Source of the DNA: Paenibacillus sp. BIC5C1
Lineage (GTDB): Bacteria > Bacillota > Bacilli > Paenibacillales > Paenibacillaceae
Length of the DNA stretch: 64,000 bases
NCBI RefSeq assembly: GCF_032399705.1
Contig: NZ_CP135922.1
Span: 1,488,001 to 1,552,000, forward strand
Direction: 5' to 3'
The translations under genes were made by a program, and so were the position numbers. The notes below the pieces were generated by a model. It saw only the letters and a list, made by a program, of their open reading frames with translations. It searched no databases and was not told the DNA's origin. Positions 1 through 8,261 of this stretch are shown one piece after another; the first letter of the stretch is position 1; every line of letters begins with the position of its first letter.

Positions 1-2
1 GC

Positions 3-431
3 GTTTGGCTGGAAGCCGATTCCTATGATTTCAGCCTTAGCGGTCTGAAGTCTGCTGTACTGAATGTTTTAAATCAAGCCAAAATGCGCGGAGAAACGCT
101 TGAACCATCTGCTGTGGCACGGGGTTTCCAAGAAGCTGTCGTTGAAGTGCTGGTAGAAAAAGCAGTAAGGGCTGTCCGCGAGTACGGCTCACGTCAATTG
201 TTGTTATGCGGTGGCGTTGCGGCAAACAGGGGATTGCGTTCAGCTTTGCAGGAGCGTTGTGCGAAAGAAGGGCTCGAATTGCTGATTCCGCCGATGGAGT
301 ATTGCACCGACAATGCAGCGATGATTGGAGCTGCGGCGTATTTGAAGTGGCAGCGGGGAGAAATCTCGGAATTCGATGCCAAAGCTGATCCTGGACTTTC
401 ACTTGAGGCATGGTCTGTTCAATCGGTATAG
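3..431 (+). CDS. tsaD: tRNA N6-threonylcarbamoyladenosine synthase subunit TsaD, C-terminal part
   Basis: This is the 3' end of a gene whose start lies before the window; 142 codons are visible. TsaD (Gcp/Kae1 family) transfers the threonylcarbamoyl group to A37 of tRNAs that read ANN codons, acting in the cytoplasm with TsaB and TsaE. The visible part has the family motif FSLSGLKSAV near its beginning, then LLLCGGVAANRGLR (the ASKHA-fold nucleotide-binding region) and the conserved end YCTDNAAMIGAAA. The order tsaD followed by an ABC-F gene, moaC, tat and groESL matches B. subtilis and supports the call. The reading frame is open from base 3 to the TAG at 429-431. Confidence 0.95.
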   Translation, partial: VWLEADSYDFSLSGLKSAVLNVLNQAKMRGETLEPSAVARGFQEAVVEVLVEKAVRAVREYGSRQLLLCGGVAANRGLRSALQERCAKEGLELLIPPMEYCTDNAAMIGAAAYLKWQRGEISEFDAKADPGLSLEAWSVQSV

Positions 432-453
432 AATGATTCATGGATTTGCAGGC

Positions 454-482
454 TTGACAGCCTCAAGGGAAGACTGTATATT
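454..482 (+). promoter_or_regulatory. Probable sigma-A promoter for the leuA leader
   Basis: TTGACA at 454-459, a 17-base spacer and TATATT at 477-482 form a near-consensus housekeeping promoter just after tsaD. Transcription would begin near base 490 and run through the palindromic element at 508-696 and both T-boxes before leuA. I see no equally good promoter nearer to the T-boxes. Confidence 0.65.
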
Positions 483-507
483 AATTACAAATTAAAACAG
501 GAATACA

Positions 508-696
508 ATATGTTCAACTAAACATTTACACGATAGCGGAGAGGACAGAAGTAACCTGAAGAAGCGAAGCGTTCGCCTTTATCACCGGATTTTCCCTTTT
601 AGAGAAGGGAACCAAAGAAATCTGGGGATAACAGCGATCGGAAGGTTGTTCTGTCATCGGAGTGGCAGTGTAAATATTCATTTGTTGAACTTATAT
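508..696 (+). repeat. Imperfect palindromic repeat element, copy A
   Basis: A stretch of 189 bases reads almost as its own reverse complement. The ends pair (GTTCAAC at 512-518 with GTTGAAC at 684-690), then ATTTACAC with GTGTAAAT, GGACAGAA with TTCTGTC, AACCT with AGGTT, and near the centre GCGTTCGCC with CAGCGATCG. A second copy with the same central blocks in the same orientation lies at 26999-27209. As RNA it would form one long hairpin. It could be a MITE-like or ERIC-like intergenic element or a structured RNA; no coding potential is seen. Confidence 0.75.
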
Positions 697-716
697 AGAT
701 TCCTGAACTGAAAACG

Positions 717-1096
717 CAATGAACAGGAACAGTAGGGTATTTCCCGGTCTTAGAGAGCTGCGGGGTGGTGCAACGCAGTCGAAGGAAACCTGAAACTCAC
801 CTGGAAGCGGAACGATGGAACACGGTAACTCCCTGGGAGAAGCCGAAAGGCCGATGATGGCCCAAAGTACATGGTTACGGGTTGCCTCCGTGAATGGGCC
901 GTTGTTGATGGAATCCGGATAACATATCGGTAGAAGATCAACAATAACTGAGGGGGCTTTTGTCACTTTGGGCAATGATAAGGTATGGACGCATACAGGA
1001 TCAGCTCGAGGAAATGAAAGTCAACAAGAGTGGTACCGCGAAGGTGAACAGCCTGTCGTCTCTTGCATTATTGCAGGAGATGGCAGGCTTTTTTGA
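717..1096 (+). promoter_or_regulatory. T-box riboswitch 1 upstream of leuA
   Basis: The stem I signature AGAGAGCTGCGGGGTGGTG is followed by the T-box core AAGAGTGGTACCGCG at about 1026-1040. A terminator stem then pairs AGCCTG (from about 1049) with CAGGCT, followed by T6 at 1089-1094. Uncharged tRNA binding would stabilise the antiterminator and allow read-through. The likely specifier codon is CTC (Leu) in the stretch GAAACTCACC, which fits the downstream gene. The specifier is inferred from position, without folding. Confidence 0.9.
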
Positions 1097-1137
1097 TTCT
1101 CAAAATGGTGATGAAATTCATGGTCACATATCATAAA

Positions 1138-1497
1138 TGTAATGAACGGGAGCAGTAAAACGATAAAGTGCACAGAGAGCTGCGGGGTGGTGCGACGCAG
1201 TGGCTGGAATCGTTCGAATCTCGCCCGGGAACGGAGCTGTGGAAACAGATGAGACTATGTCTCATCCCTTGTCCTATAACCAACAGGGCATTGTGGTACA
1301 CAGCAACGGCTAACCTCCGTTATAGGGTGTTTCTCCGGCGGGATCGATTGTTATTGTTGCGTACGCAGCTGCAATGGATCTTGGCTGGAGACGACGAGGT
1401 GGATGGTGCCTGGCGCAAGCCTGGACCATCAAGCAAGAGTGGTACCGCGGAGGGATAATAACCCGCCGTCTCTTAGATGAGATGGCGGGTTATTTGT
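1138..1497 (+). promoter_or_regulatory. T-box riboswitch 2 upstream of leuA
   Basis: A second complete T-box leader follows the first. It has the stem I signature at about 1172-1193, the T-box core AAGAGTGGTACCGCGG at about 1435-1450, and a terminator pairing AATAACCCGCC with GGCGGGTTATT, ending near 1494. The stretch GAATCTCGCC again offers CTC (Leu) at nearly the same distance from stem I as in the first copy. The two in series should act as a double gate on leuA. Confidence 0.9.
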
Positions 1498-1693
1498 GTT
1501 TGCTGCCGGCAGCAGGGTGGGCGATGGGAATCGATAATCATGGTTAAGAAAAAGAAATAAGTCCAAAGTGCAAGTCGACGTGCACTTCGGCATGGAATGC
1601 AAAATGAATAAACATAGAAAACGGGAAGTGAACGCCGCGTTCCAATTCCCAAAATAACCAATATACATCCAAATTTGATGGAGGTTGATGAAT

Positions 1694-3250
1694 ATGACAA
1701 CGAACAATAATAAACGCATGATTGAGATTTTTGATACAACACTGCGCGATGGAGAACAAGCACCGGGAGCGAGTCTGCAGCCTGAACAAAAAATTGAACT
1801 GGCACATCAGTTGGCTTCTCTGGGCATTGACGTCATCGAGCCTGGATTCCCGATCTCAAGTCCAGGTGAGTTCGCGGCGGTTCAGGCGATTTCCAGACAA
1901 CTGCAAAACGTGGAGATTTGCGGATTCGCGCGTGCGGTCAAAGGGGATATTGATGCAGCCGTTCGAGCAACGGCTGACGCAGCACGCCGTCGTATTCATC
2001 TGTTTATCTCCTCTTCGGACATCCATATAGAGCATCAATTGCGCCGTCCGCGCAGTGAAGTCGTAGCTACCGCCCGGGAGATGGTCTCCTATGCTCGTCA
2101 GTTCACGGATATCGTGGAGTTCACCGCCATGGATGCGGCTCGTACGAAGATGGACGATCTGATCGAAATGGTTGAAGTAGCCATTGAAGCGGGAGCAAGT
2201 ATTATCAATTTGCCAGATACGGTCGGATACGCACTGCCGCATGAATATGGAGAGATGTTCCGTCAGGTACGTGAGGGCGCAAGAGGTGGAGATAAGGTTC
2301 GATACAGCGCACACTGTCATAATGATTTGGGCCTTGCGGTTGCCAACAGTCTGGCTGCGATTGCCAACGGTGCTTCCCAGATCGAAGTAACCATCAATGG
2401 TGTGGGAGAACGGACGGGCAACTGTGCCCTGGAGGAGCTGATTATGGCTCTGGAGACGCGGGGAGATGTTATTGGCGCAACGACAAATATCAAACTGAAC
2501 CAGATGTATGAGACATCCCGTCAGATTAGTCGTGCGATGCATTTCCCAATTGCCTACAACAAACCGGTAGTAGGGCGCAATGCCTTCCAGCATGAGTCTG
2601 GTATTCACCAGGACGGTCTGCTCAAGAATCGGAGTACGTATGAGATTATGGACCCGGAAGCGCTGGGCATTCCACGCAGTATGATTATTCTGGGCAAACA
2701 TTCCGGGCGTCACGCTTTGAAAGATCGAGTTCGCAAATATGGCTTTGAACCCGATGAGCAGCAAATGGAACAGCTGTATGAGATATTTAAAGAAACTGCC
2801 GATCAACAGAAAGTGGTCAGTGATGACCAGTTATTGCAGATGGTAAGTCAGACCATGAATATTCCTGCGCAGGATTATGAGCTGGTTGAATTGCAGGTTA
2901 CGGCGGGCAGCATGACGGATCGAATGGCAGCAGTTCGCATTCGCACGAGCGCAGGGGAGCAATCCTATTCTGCGGTTGGCGGTGGTCCGGTAGATGCAAC
3001 GATTCGAGCGATTGGTCAAAGTATCTCGGACGACATTACGTTTGTCGATATGGAGATGCACGCACTGAGCGGCGGAGAGGCTGCGAGTGCAGAAGCTGCG
3101 GTTACCGTAGAACGTGCAGGACGTGAATTCAGAGGAACTGCCACACACAATGATATTGTCATGGCAGCCGGTCTGGCTTATGTAGCAGCATGCAATGCGG
3201 CCGGACTGAAGGCGGAGTCTTCTGAAAGTGATGAATCAGTGCACGCGTAA
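1694..3250 (+). CDS. leuA: 2-isopropylmalate synthase
   Basis: LeuA condenses acetyl-CoA with 2-oxoisovalerate, the first committed step of leucine synthesis, in the cytoplasm. The 518-residue product begins its TIM barrel with FDTTLRDGEQAPG (residue 13 on), has the metal-binding HCHND motif near residue 206 and GVGERTGNCALEE shortly after, and ends in a LeuA-type allosteric domain from about residue 385. Length is usual for the family. ATG 1694 is chosen because GATGGAGG at 1677-1684 lies about nine bases upstream; an ATG at 1688 and a TTG at 1685 are too close. It stands alone, without leuB, leuCD or ilv genes, behind two T-boxes. Citramalate synthase is a less likely alternative given the leucine specifiers. 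Confidence 0.95.
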   Translation: MTTNNNKRMIEIFDTTLRDGEQAPGASLQPEQKIELAHQLASLGIDVIEPGFPISSPGEFAAVQAISRQLQNVEICGFARAVKGDIDAAVRATADAARRRIHLFISSSDIHIEHQLRRPRSEVVATAREMVSYARQFTDIVEFTAMDAARTKMDDLIEMVEVAIEAGASIINLPDTVGYALPHEYGEMFRQVREGARGGDKVRYSAHCHNDLGLAVANSLAAIANGASQIEVTINGVGERTGNCALEELIMALETRGDVIGATTNIKLNQMYETSRQISRAMHFPIAYNKPVVGRNAFQHESGIHQDGLLKNRSTYEIMDPEALGIPRSMIILGKHSGRHALKDRVRKYGFEPDEQQMEQLYEIFKETADQQKVVSDDQLLQMVSQTMNIPAQDYELVELQVTAGSMTDRMAAVRIRTSAGEQSYSAVGGGPVDATIRAIGQSISDDITFVDMEMHALSGGEAASAEAAVTVERAGREFRGTATHNDIVMAAGLAYVAACNAAGLKAESSESDESVHA

Positions 3251-3308
3251 TATTACTTCCGCATATCACACCACATAACGTTGTACTTTGTAATCAAAAA
3301 CAAACCAG

Positions 3309-3339
3309 AGCAGACCTTGAAATACAGAGGTCTGCTTTT
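3309..3339 (+). terminator. Rho-independent terminator after leuA
   Basis: AGCAGACCT and AGGTCTGCT form a perfect nine-base-pair stem around a ten-base loop, followed by TTT. Confidence 0.85.
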
Positions 3340-3399
3340 GTCCTTTTATAGGAGTTAAAATGTGAGAGTTAGGATAGGTTTGTCAAGATGTGATTATAG

Positions 3400-3627
3400 T
3401 TATCCACATATTCAGGATAATTTGTGGGTAACTCCAGCAAACCCAAACCAGTAATGTTTTCGAAAATAAAAGTCTTTAGGGGATAGAAGTTCCCTCTTAT
3501 ATCCACAAAGTTGTGGATAACGTGGATAACTTGGTGGATAAATATGGTTTTTGTGCAGAAAAAGCTATTCTACCGCCGTATAATTAAGTTGATTAAGTTG
3601 CTTGCTATATTGCTTTCTTGTGGATAA
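3400..3627. promoter_or_regulatory. Cluster of DnaA boxes
   Basis: Within 228 AT-rich bases there are three exact DnaA boxes (TTATCCACA at 3400-3408; its complement TGTGGATAA at 3512-3520 and 3619-3627) and four with one mismatch (3423-3431, 3499-3507, 3521-3529, 3533-3541). Five of the seven read TG/CG/GGTGGATAA on the plus strand, and three sit in 30 bases at 3512-3541. This is not oriC, since there is no dnaA or dnaN nearby. B. subtilis has a DnaA-binding intergenic region at gcp(tsaD)-ydiF, the same neighbourhood as here. A role in titrating DnaA is inferred. Confidence 0.85.
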
Positions 3628-3724
3628 AGTAGAGGGCGAGAAACCGAAAAATAATTTTCATGATTCGATTGAATTTGACAATTATGAAAACACCCTTGTC
3701 AAAAACTCTGCGGATATTATCAAC

Positions 3725-3757
3725 AAAAAAGCTGATTCCGTCAAGGAATCAGCTTTT
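3725..3757 (-). terminator. Terminator after the ABC-F gene
   Basis: GCTGATTCC and GGAATCAGC form a nine-base-pair stem with a five-base loop. On the minus strand it is followed by six T, as expected for the gene ending at 3816. Confidence 0.85.
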
Positions 3758-3815
3758 AAAATTGTTAAATGTTCCACGCCGCAGGGCAGCAGAAAAAGCA
3801 CTGGAATGGTCCGGT

Positions 3816-5774
3816 TTATTCCAAAGCTAATTCTTCCCACTCTTCATAAGCCTTGGCAAGTTGAAGCTTGTGATCCTCCGCTTTTTCCTGGAGTTCTTGC
3901 AGCTTCATGTAGTCCTGATAAATTTCAGGCAGGGCCATCTGAGCCTCAAGCTCCGTAATCTCCGTTTCCAGCTTCGCAATTTGTTGTTCCAGAGCTTCCT
4001 GCTTGCGCTGGCGATTACGCTCTTCGCGCTTGGCCTGTTTGTCCGCTTCGAATGAAGCGGCTCCGGATTTTTCGGTTGCGGATAGGGCTGGATCAGATTT
4101 GGCCGAGTTTTTGGAAGAGGCAAGGCGTGCTTCAGCCGCTTCGCGAGCGATATCTTCAAGCTCCTGTTTCTTCTCCACATAGTCATCATAATTGCCCAGG
4201 TAATGTTCTGTTCCACCCGGATGCAGTTCAACAATGCGCTCAGCCATTTTATTGAGGAAATACCGGTCATGCGAGATGAACAGCAATGTGCCTTCATAGT
4301 CCATCAGTGCCGCTTCAAGTACTTCTTTGGCGAACAGATCGAGATGGTTCGTAGGTTCGTCCAGAATGAGCATATTGGCTTCCTTGAGCATGAGCTTGGA
4401 GAGGGAGACACGTGCTTTTTCTCCACCGCTGAGCGATGAGATTTTTTTGAGTACATCATCTCCACTGAACAGGAAGTTGCCCAGCACCGTACGAATCCGT
4501 GCTTCCTCCATGCCTGGATAGGCGCTCCACAGCTCTTCCAAAACCGTATTGGAAGGATTAAGCCCGGTCTGTTCCTGATCGTAATAGCCAATCTGCACCT
4601 TGGTACCCCATTGGATCTCACCGCTTACAGGACGCAAACTTCCGGTGAGGCATTTCAGCAATGTGGATTTACCTATACCGTTTGGACCGATCAAAGCAAC
4701 CGTTTCCCCGCGTCTTAGATCAAAAGATACATTGCGGAACAATGGCGAAGCCTCATCGTAGGCAACGGAAAGCTGATCCACACGGAGCACTTCTTTACCG
4801 GACATGACAGCCGTTTCAAATGAGAAATGAGCTTTCTTCAGATCTCCCATCGGTTTGTCGAGCCGTTCCATCTTATCAAGTGCCTTGCGGCGGCTCTGTG
4901 CCCGTTTGGTCGTTGAAGCACGCACGATATTCTTCTGAACAAAGTCCTCCATTTTGGAGATTTCATCCTGTTGTTTCTCGTATTGCTTCATCTGGCTTTC
5001 GTACTCGGCAGCTTTCAGTTCCATGTATCGGCTGTAATTGCCCGTATATTTTTTGGAGCGGTGTCGTTCGATCTCCACGATGGTTGTGACAAGCCGGTCA
5101 AGGAAATACCGGTCATGGGATACAACCAGCAAGGCGCCTGAATAACCTCTGAGGTAGTCTTCCAGCCACGTGAGGGTGGCGATGTCGAGATAGTTGGTAG
5201 GCTCGTCCAGCATGAGCAGGTCAGGGGCCTGAAGCAAAATGCGAGCAAGCGCAAGACGTGTCTTTTGTCCGCCGCTCAGTGTGGCAATCTGGGTATCTGG
5301 TGAAAATTCACCGAAGCCCATCCCGTGAAGTACACTGCGAATACGGGTTTCCATCTCATAACCGCCATGATCCTTGAACCAGTCCGAGCGTTTGGCATAA
5401 CGTTCAAGCAGATCGGCGTATTTTTTTTCATCTTCCATCTGTGCGGGGTCGGCAATATCCTGTTCCATCTGGCGCAAATCCGCTTCAGCCTGAGTCAGAT
5501 GGGCGAATACGTTCATCATTTCTTCCCATATGGAGCGATCGGATTGCAGTCCGCTGTTCTGGGCGAGATAACCAAGCGTTGTTTCCTTGGATTTGAAAAT
5601 CTGCCCTCCATCGTAGGACATTTCCCCTGCTACGATTTTGAGCAAAGTGGATTTTCCTGCGCCGTTAACACCAACGAGGCCAATGCGCTCGCGTTCTAAT
5701 ATTTGTAAGTTCACGCCGTCCAGGATTGGATCGACACCAAAACGTTTGATAATTCCGGATACTTGCAGCAGCAT
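3816..5774 (-). CDS. ydiF: ABC-F family ATPase, YdiF type
   Basis: A 652-residue soluble ABC-F protein with two fused ATPase domains and no membrane segments. ABC-F proteins bind the ribosomal E site and relieve translational stalling; some give ribosome protection against antibiotics. Walker A motifs are GVNGAGKST (residues 35-43) and GPNGIGKST (about 350). Signatures LSGGQ and LSGGE, and Walker B LMLDEPTNYLD and LILDEPTNHLD, are intact, separated by the charged linker typical of the family. A C-terminal coiled coil rich in Glu and Lys runs from about residue 530. The ATG at 5774 is preferred because GGAGG lies about eleven bases upstream; the in-frame ATG at 5792 has no such site. The gene faces away from 6053 and stands at the ydiF position of B. 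subtilis. No resistance phenotype can be read from the sequence. Confidence 0.9.
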   Translation of the reverse strand: MLLQVSGIIKRFGVDPILDGVNLQILERERIGLVGVNGAGKSTLLKIVAGEMSYDGGQIFKSKETTLGYLAQNSGLQSDRSIWEEMMNVFAHLTQAEADLRQMEQDIADPAQMEDEKKYADLLERYAKRSDWFKDHGGYEMETRIRSVLHGMGFGEFSPDTQIATLSGGQKTRLALARILLQAPDLLMLDEPTNYLDIATLTWLEDYLRGYSGALLVVSHDRYFLDRLVTTIVEIERHRSKKYTGNYSRYMELKAAEYESQMKQYEKQQDEISKMEDFVQKNIVRASTTKRAQSRRKALDKMERLDKPMGDLKKAHFSFETAVMSGKEVLRVDQLSVAYDEASPLFRNVSFDLRRGETVALIGPNGIGKSTLLKCLTGSLRPVSGEIQWGTKVQIGYYDQEQTGLNPSNTVLEELWSAYPGMEEARIRTVLGNFLFSGDDVLKKISSLSGGEKARVSLSKLMLKEANMLILDEPTNHLDLFAKEVLEAALMDYEGTLLFISHDRYFLNKMAERIVELHPGGTEHYLGNYDDYVEKKQELEDIAREAAEARLASSKNSAKSDPALSATEKSGAASFEADKQAKREERNRQRKQEALEQQIAKLETEITELEAQMALPEIYQDYMKLQELQEKAEDHKLQLAKAYEEWEELALE

Positions 5775-6052
5775 AAAATTAAGTTCCTCCATAGGTCCAG
5801 TTCTTGATATGACAACTATATCCCAGTTTACATGAAATACAGAGCAAATGCACCGATTAGGAGTGACTGGGGCGTGTAGTCTTTTTGGTCAATCAATGAT
5901 AAACTGAAAGAAGGCATGTTAATACATGAGGATTTTGCAGAAAATGAATCATTTTAACGATTCCAACACGATGACAACTGGTGCATAACATATAAATGGT
6001 TTTAATTGAGAGCTAGTTTACCTTCCCGATCAACAGGAGGTTATTCAAGGAC

Positions 6053-6691
6053 ATGCAGGATCATACGGAACAGAAAATCCGTCTTCGTTCCAAGCTGAGA
6101 CAGAGCCGGGATCTGATGGATGAAAGCATGCGTCAGCAGGCGATGACTGAGATCAATGATGTGACGAAGCGGGAGCTGGAGCGCCTTAGACGGGACAAAT
6201 GGAAGCTGGGGAACAAGCGGCTTATGATTTTCAGCTATTTGTCTTATGGAAGCGAAGCATCTACGGCTTTTTTATTTGAAGAAGGCTGGGAGCATGGAGA
6301 TCGGATGCTCGCACCGAAAGTGCTGACAAATCCGACTCGCATGGAGTTGCGGCGTGTCATGGGTGAGCAGGATATTCAGCCGGGAATATGGGGGATACCT
6401 GAACCCAAGGAGTCCTGTGAAGTGCTGCAACCTGATCACTGGCCGGATATTGATCTTGTCATCGTACCGGGGCTGGGCTATGACCTTCAAGGAGGACGCA
6501 TTGGTTATGGCGGCGGTTATTATGATCGCTTTGCCGAGACACTTGCAGCGCAATGTGCGATGACGGACAAAAGACCACGGATGGCTGCATTGGTATTGCC
6601 AGGCCAGCTTCAGGATGAAATTCCGATGGACCCGCTTGATCTGCGGATGGATCTGTTGATAACAACCGAAGGTATATTACATATCGAATAA
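6053..6691 (+). CDS. 5-formyltetrahydrofolate cyclo-ligase
   Basis: This 212-residue enzyme converts 5-formyltetrahydrofolate to 5,10-methenyltetrahydrofolate using ATP, returning folinate to the one-carbon pool. The diagnostic C-terminal block PGLGYDLQGGRIGYGGGYYD lies at about residues 139-158, and the N-terminal basic helix KIRLRSKLRQSR is the usual start of the family. GGAGG at 6036-6040 precedes the ATG. The stop codon lies about 15 bases before moaC, so the two are probably co-transcribed. It corresponds to B. subtilis YqgN, which is not at this locus there. Confidence 0.92.
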   Translation: MQDHTEQKIRLRSKLRQSRDLMDESMRQQAMTEINDVTKRELERLRRDKWKLGNKRLMIFSYLSYGSEASTAFLFEEGWEHGDRMLAPKVLTNPTRMELRRVMGEQDIQPGIWGIPEPKESCEVLQPDHWPDIDLVIVPGLGYDLQGGRIGYGGGYYDRFAETLAAQCAMTDKRPRMAALVLPGQLQDEIPMDPLDLRMDLLITTEGILHIE

Positions 6692-6706
6692 AGGGTTGTG
6701 ATGTGA

Positions 6707-7210
6707 TTGAATTCAGAAACGAATAGCGACCAGGCTTCCGGCAGTAAACTGACTCATTTTAATGAACAGGGACGAGCCCGGATGGTTGACATCTCGGGTA
6801 AGGAAAGTACCGTTCGTACAGCTGTTGCGGTATCCAAAGTGACGATGAATCCGGCTACGCTTGAAGCGATTCGGGAGGGCCGCATCGGCAAAGGTGACGT
6901 TCTGGCTGTGGCCCAAATTGCGGGTATTCAGGGCGCCAAGAAAACATCGGACTGGATTCCGATGTGCCATCCATTGGCATTAACGGGTGTGGATATCCGT
7001 TTTCATGATAATGGTGTGGATGAATTGCAGATTGAAGTTACGGTCAAAACCGAAGGAAAGACAGGTGTCGAGATGGAGGCGCTCACGGCGGCGTCGGCAG
7101 CGGCACTGACGATCTATGACATGTGTAAAGCCATGCAAAAAGATATGATTATCGGTCCAACCATGCTTAATTCCAAAAGTGGTGGCAAAAACGGCGATTT
7201 CAGCCGATAA
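6707..7210 (+). CDS. moaC: Cyclic pyranopterin monophosphate synthase MoaC
   Basis: MoaC converts the cyclised GTP product made by MoaA into cyclic pyranopterin monophosphate, the first stable intermediate of molybdenum cofactor synthesis. Seen in the 167 residues are [16 protein letters not shown] near the start, [15 protein letters not shown] near residue 80, the VEMEAL motif and [12 protein letters not shown] near the end, which hold the family's catalytic Lys, His, Glu and Asp residues. The start is TTG 6707, directly after an in-frame TGA, with AAAGGG about eleven bases upstream. The next in-frame ATG (6782) would remove the conserved LTHFNEQG segment. Confidence 0.95.
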   Translation: MNSETNSDQASGSKLTHFNEQGRARMVDISGKESTVRTAVAVSKVTMNPATLEAIREGRIGKGDVLAVAQIAGIQGAKKTSDWIPMCHPLALTGVDIRFHDNGVDELQIEVTVKTEGKTGVEMEALTAASAAALTIYDMCKAMQKDMIIGPTMLNSKSGGKNGDFSR

Positions 7211-7247
7211 GGGACATTTATTTTCATAGAGGAGAAGGGTGATCTTT

Positions 7248-7733
7248 ATGGTGTGGAGAACAGCAATCCTGACAGCCAGCGACAAAGGGGCCCGCGGGGA
7301 ACGTGAGGATACGAGTGCCCAAGTGATCCGGGAACTTGTGGAAGAAGAACTGGGTGGGGAAATCGTGGAGTACCGCATCGTTCCGGATGAACCCGATGAG
7401 ATTATTGCGGCTTTGATTGAAATGACAGATTATTTTCACGCTGATTTGGTATTGACCACCGGGGGTACGGAGCTTGCGATTCGTGATATTACTCCAGAAG
7501 CGACAAGGCGGGTTATTGAACGGGAAGTTCCAGGCATGGCTGAAGCCATGAGATACAGTGTCATGGGCAAGAATCGTTCTGCCATGCTGTTCCGGGGCGT
7601 ATGCGGCATTCGCGGGCGTACATTGATTGTCAACCTGCCAGGTACACCGAAGGGTGTGCATGAGCATTTGGCGGCCATTATGGATCAGCTTCCGGAAGCG
7701 CTGCTGATGGTTACGGGTCAGTTTAAGCAATAA
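7248..7733 (+). CDS. mogA: Molybdenum cofactor biosynthesis protein, MogA/MoaB family
   Basis: A 161-residue MogA/MoaB-fold protein predicted to adenylylate molybdopterin before molybdate insertion. It shows LTASDKGARGEREDTS at the start and VNLPGTPKGV near the end, both typical. The central motif, normally TTGGTG followed by RD, reads TTGGTELAIRDITPEAT, so the second Gly after Thr is Glu. ATG 7248 is preferred to the in-frame GTG 7239, which overlaps the ribosome binding site AGGAGAAGGG. It follows moaC by 37 bases; these two plus tatAC make a molybdenum/export neighbourhood. MogA and MoaB cannot be separated with certainty by eye. Confidence 0.88.
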   Translation: MVWRTAILTASDKGARGEREDTSAQVIRELVEEELGGEIVEYRIVPDEPDEIIAALIEMTDYFHADLVLTTGGTELAIRDITPEATRRVIEREVPGMAEAMRYSVMGKNRSAMLFRGVCGIRGRTLIVNLPGTPKGVHEHLAAIMDQLPEALLMVTGQFKQ

Positions 7734-7934
7734 GTGTAAAACTTATGGTAGCGAGTGGAAATCAAGCAGGGAAAAATGATTGGATGTCGAGGTTTTTTTT
7801 ATGAATAATGTGGGTTATGTAAGTGGTTACATCTATGGTATGATTGACATAATTCAAAATGAAGCAAAGACATCCATGAGCCTATGGCCAAGCGTGTGCA
7901 TCTTTGAAGCTTGAAACGAGGAGGAATAATATCA

Positions 7935-8183
7935 ATGTTTAGTTCCATTGGACCAACAGGTTTTATTTTGCTGGCCGTTATCGCGTTGCTTTTGTTTGGA
8001 CCTAACAAGCTTCCGGAATTGGGGCGGGCCGTCGGACGCACTTTCCGTGAATTCAAAGAAGGCGCACGTGAGATTATTTCGGATGATGATTCATCCAGTC
8101 GCAAGGAGCAGGAAAAGGCGAAGCCGCTGGCATCTGAGACTGCATCTGCAGACAAGCCTGAGGATAAACGCCTGCCGGAATAA
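7935..8183 (+). CDS. tatA: Sec-independent translocase component TatA
   Basis: TatA oligomerises to form the pore that exports folded twin-arginine proteins. The 82-residue product has one N-terminal membrane helix (about residues 4-23), the hinge motif FGPNKLPELGRAVG, an amphipathic helix with FREFKEGARE, and a charged Lys/Glu/Ser tail. AGGAGG at 7919-7924 lies ten bases before the ATG. tatC follows after a 78-base gap with a small hairpin. It sits at the tatAY position of B. subtilis. Confidence 0.95.
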   Translation: MFSSIGPTGFILLAVIALLLFGPNKLPELGRAVGRTFREFKEGAREIISDDDSSSRKEQEKAKPLASETASADKPEDKRLPE

Positions 8184-8207
8184 CTTTGACGGCAATGAAA
8201 GAGAAAT

Positions 8208-8229
8208 CCCTTCCTGCCGGAAGGGTTTT
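8208..8229 (+). terminator. Hairpin between tatA and tatC
   Basis: CCCTTCC and GGAAGGG pair around TGCC and are followed by TTTTG. It looks like a weak terminator that would leave tatA transcript in excess over tatC, matching the usual need for more TatA. Confidence 0.6.
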
Positions 8230-8261
8230 GTATTTTAAGCTGGCAACAATGGGGGGCAGGC

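Noticed and set aside
1856..2806. Long minus-strand open frame opposite leuA
   Set aside because: Antisense shadow of a clear leuA coding sequence.
3602..3958. Plus-strand open frame over the DnaA-box cluster and the end of the ABC-F gene
   Set aside because: It spans a terminator and the antisense of ydiF; the start has no ribosome binding site.
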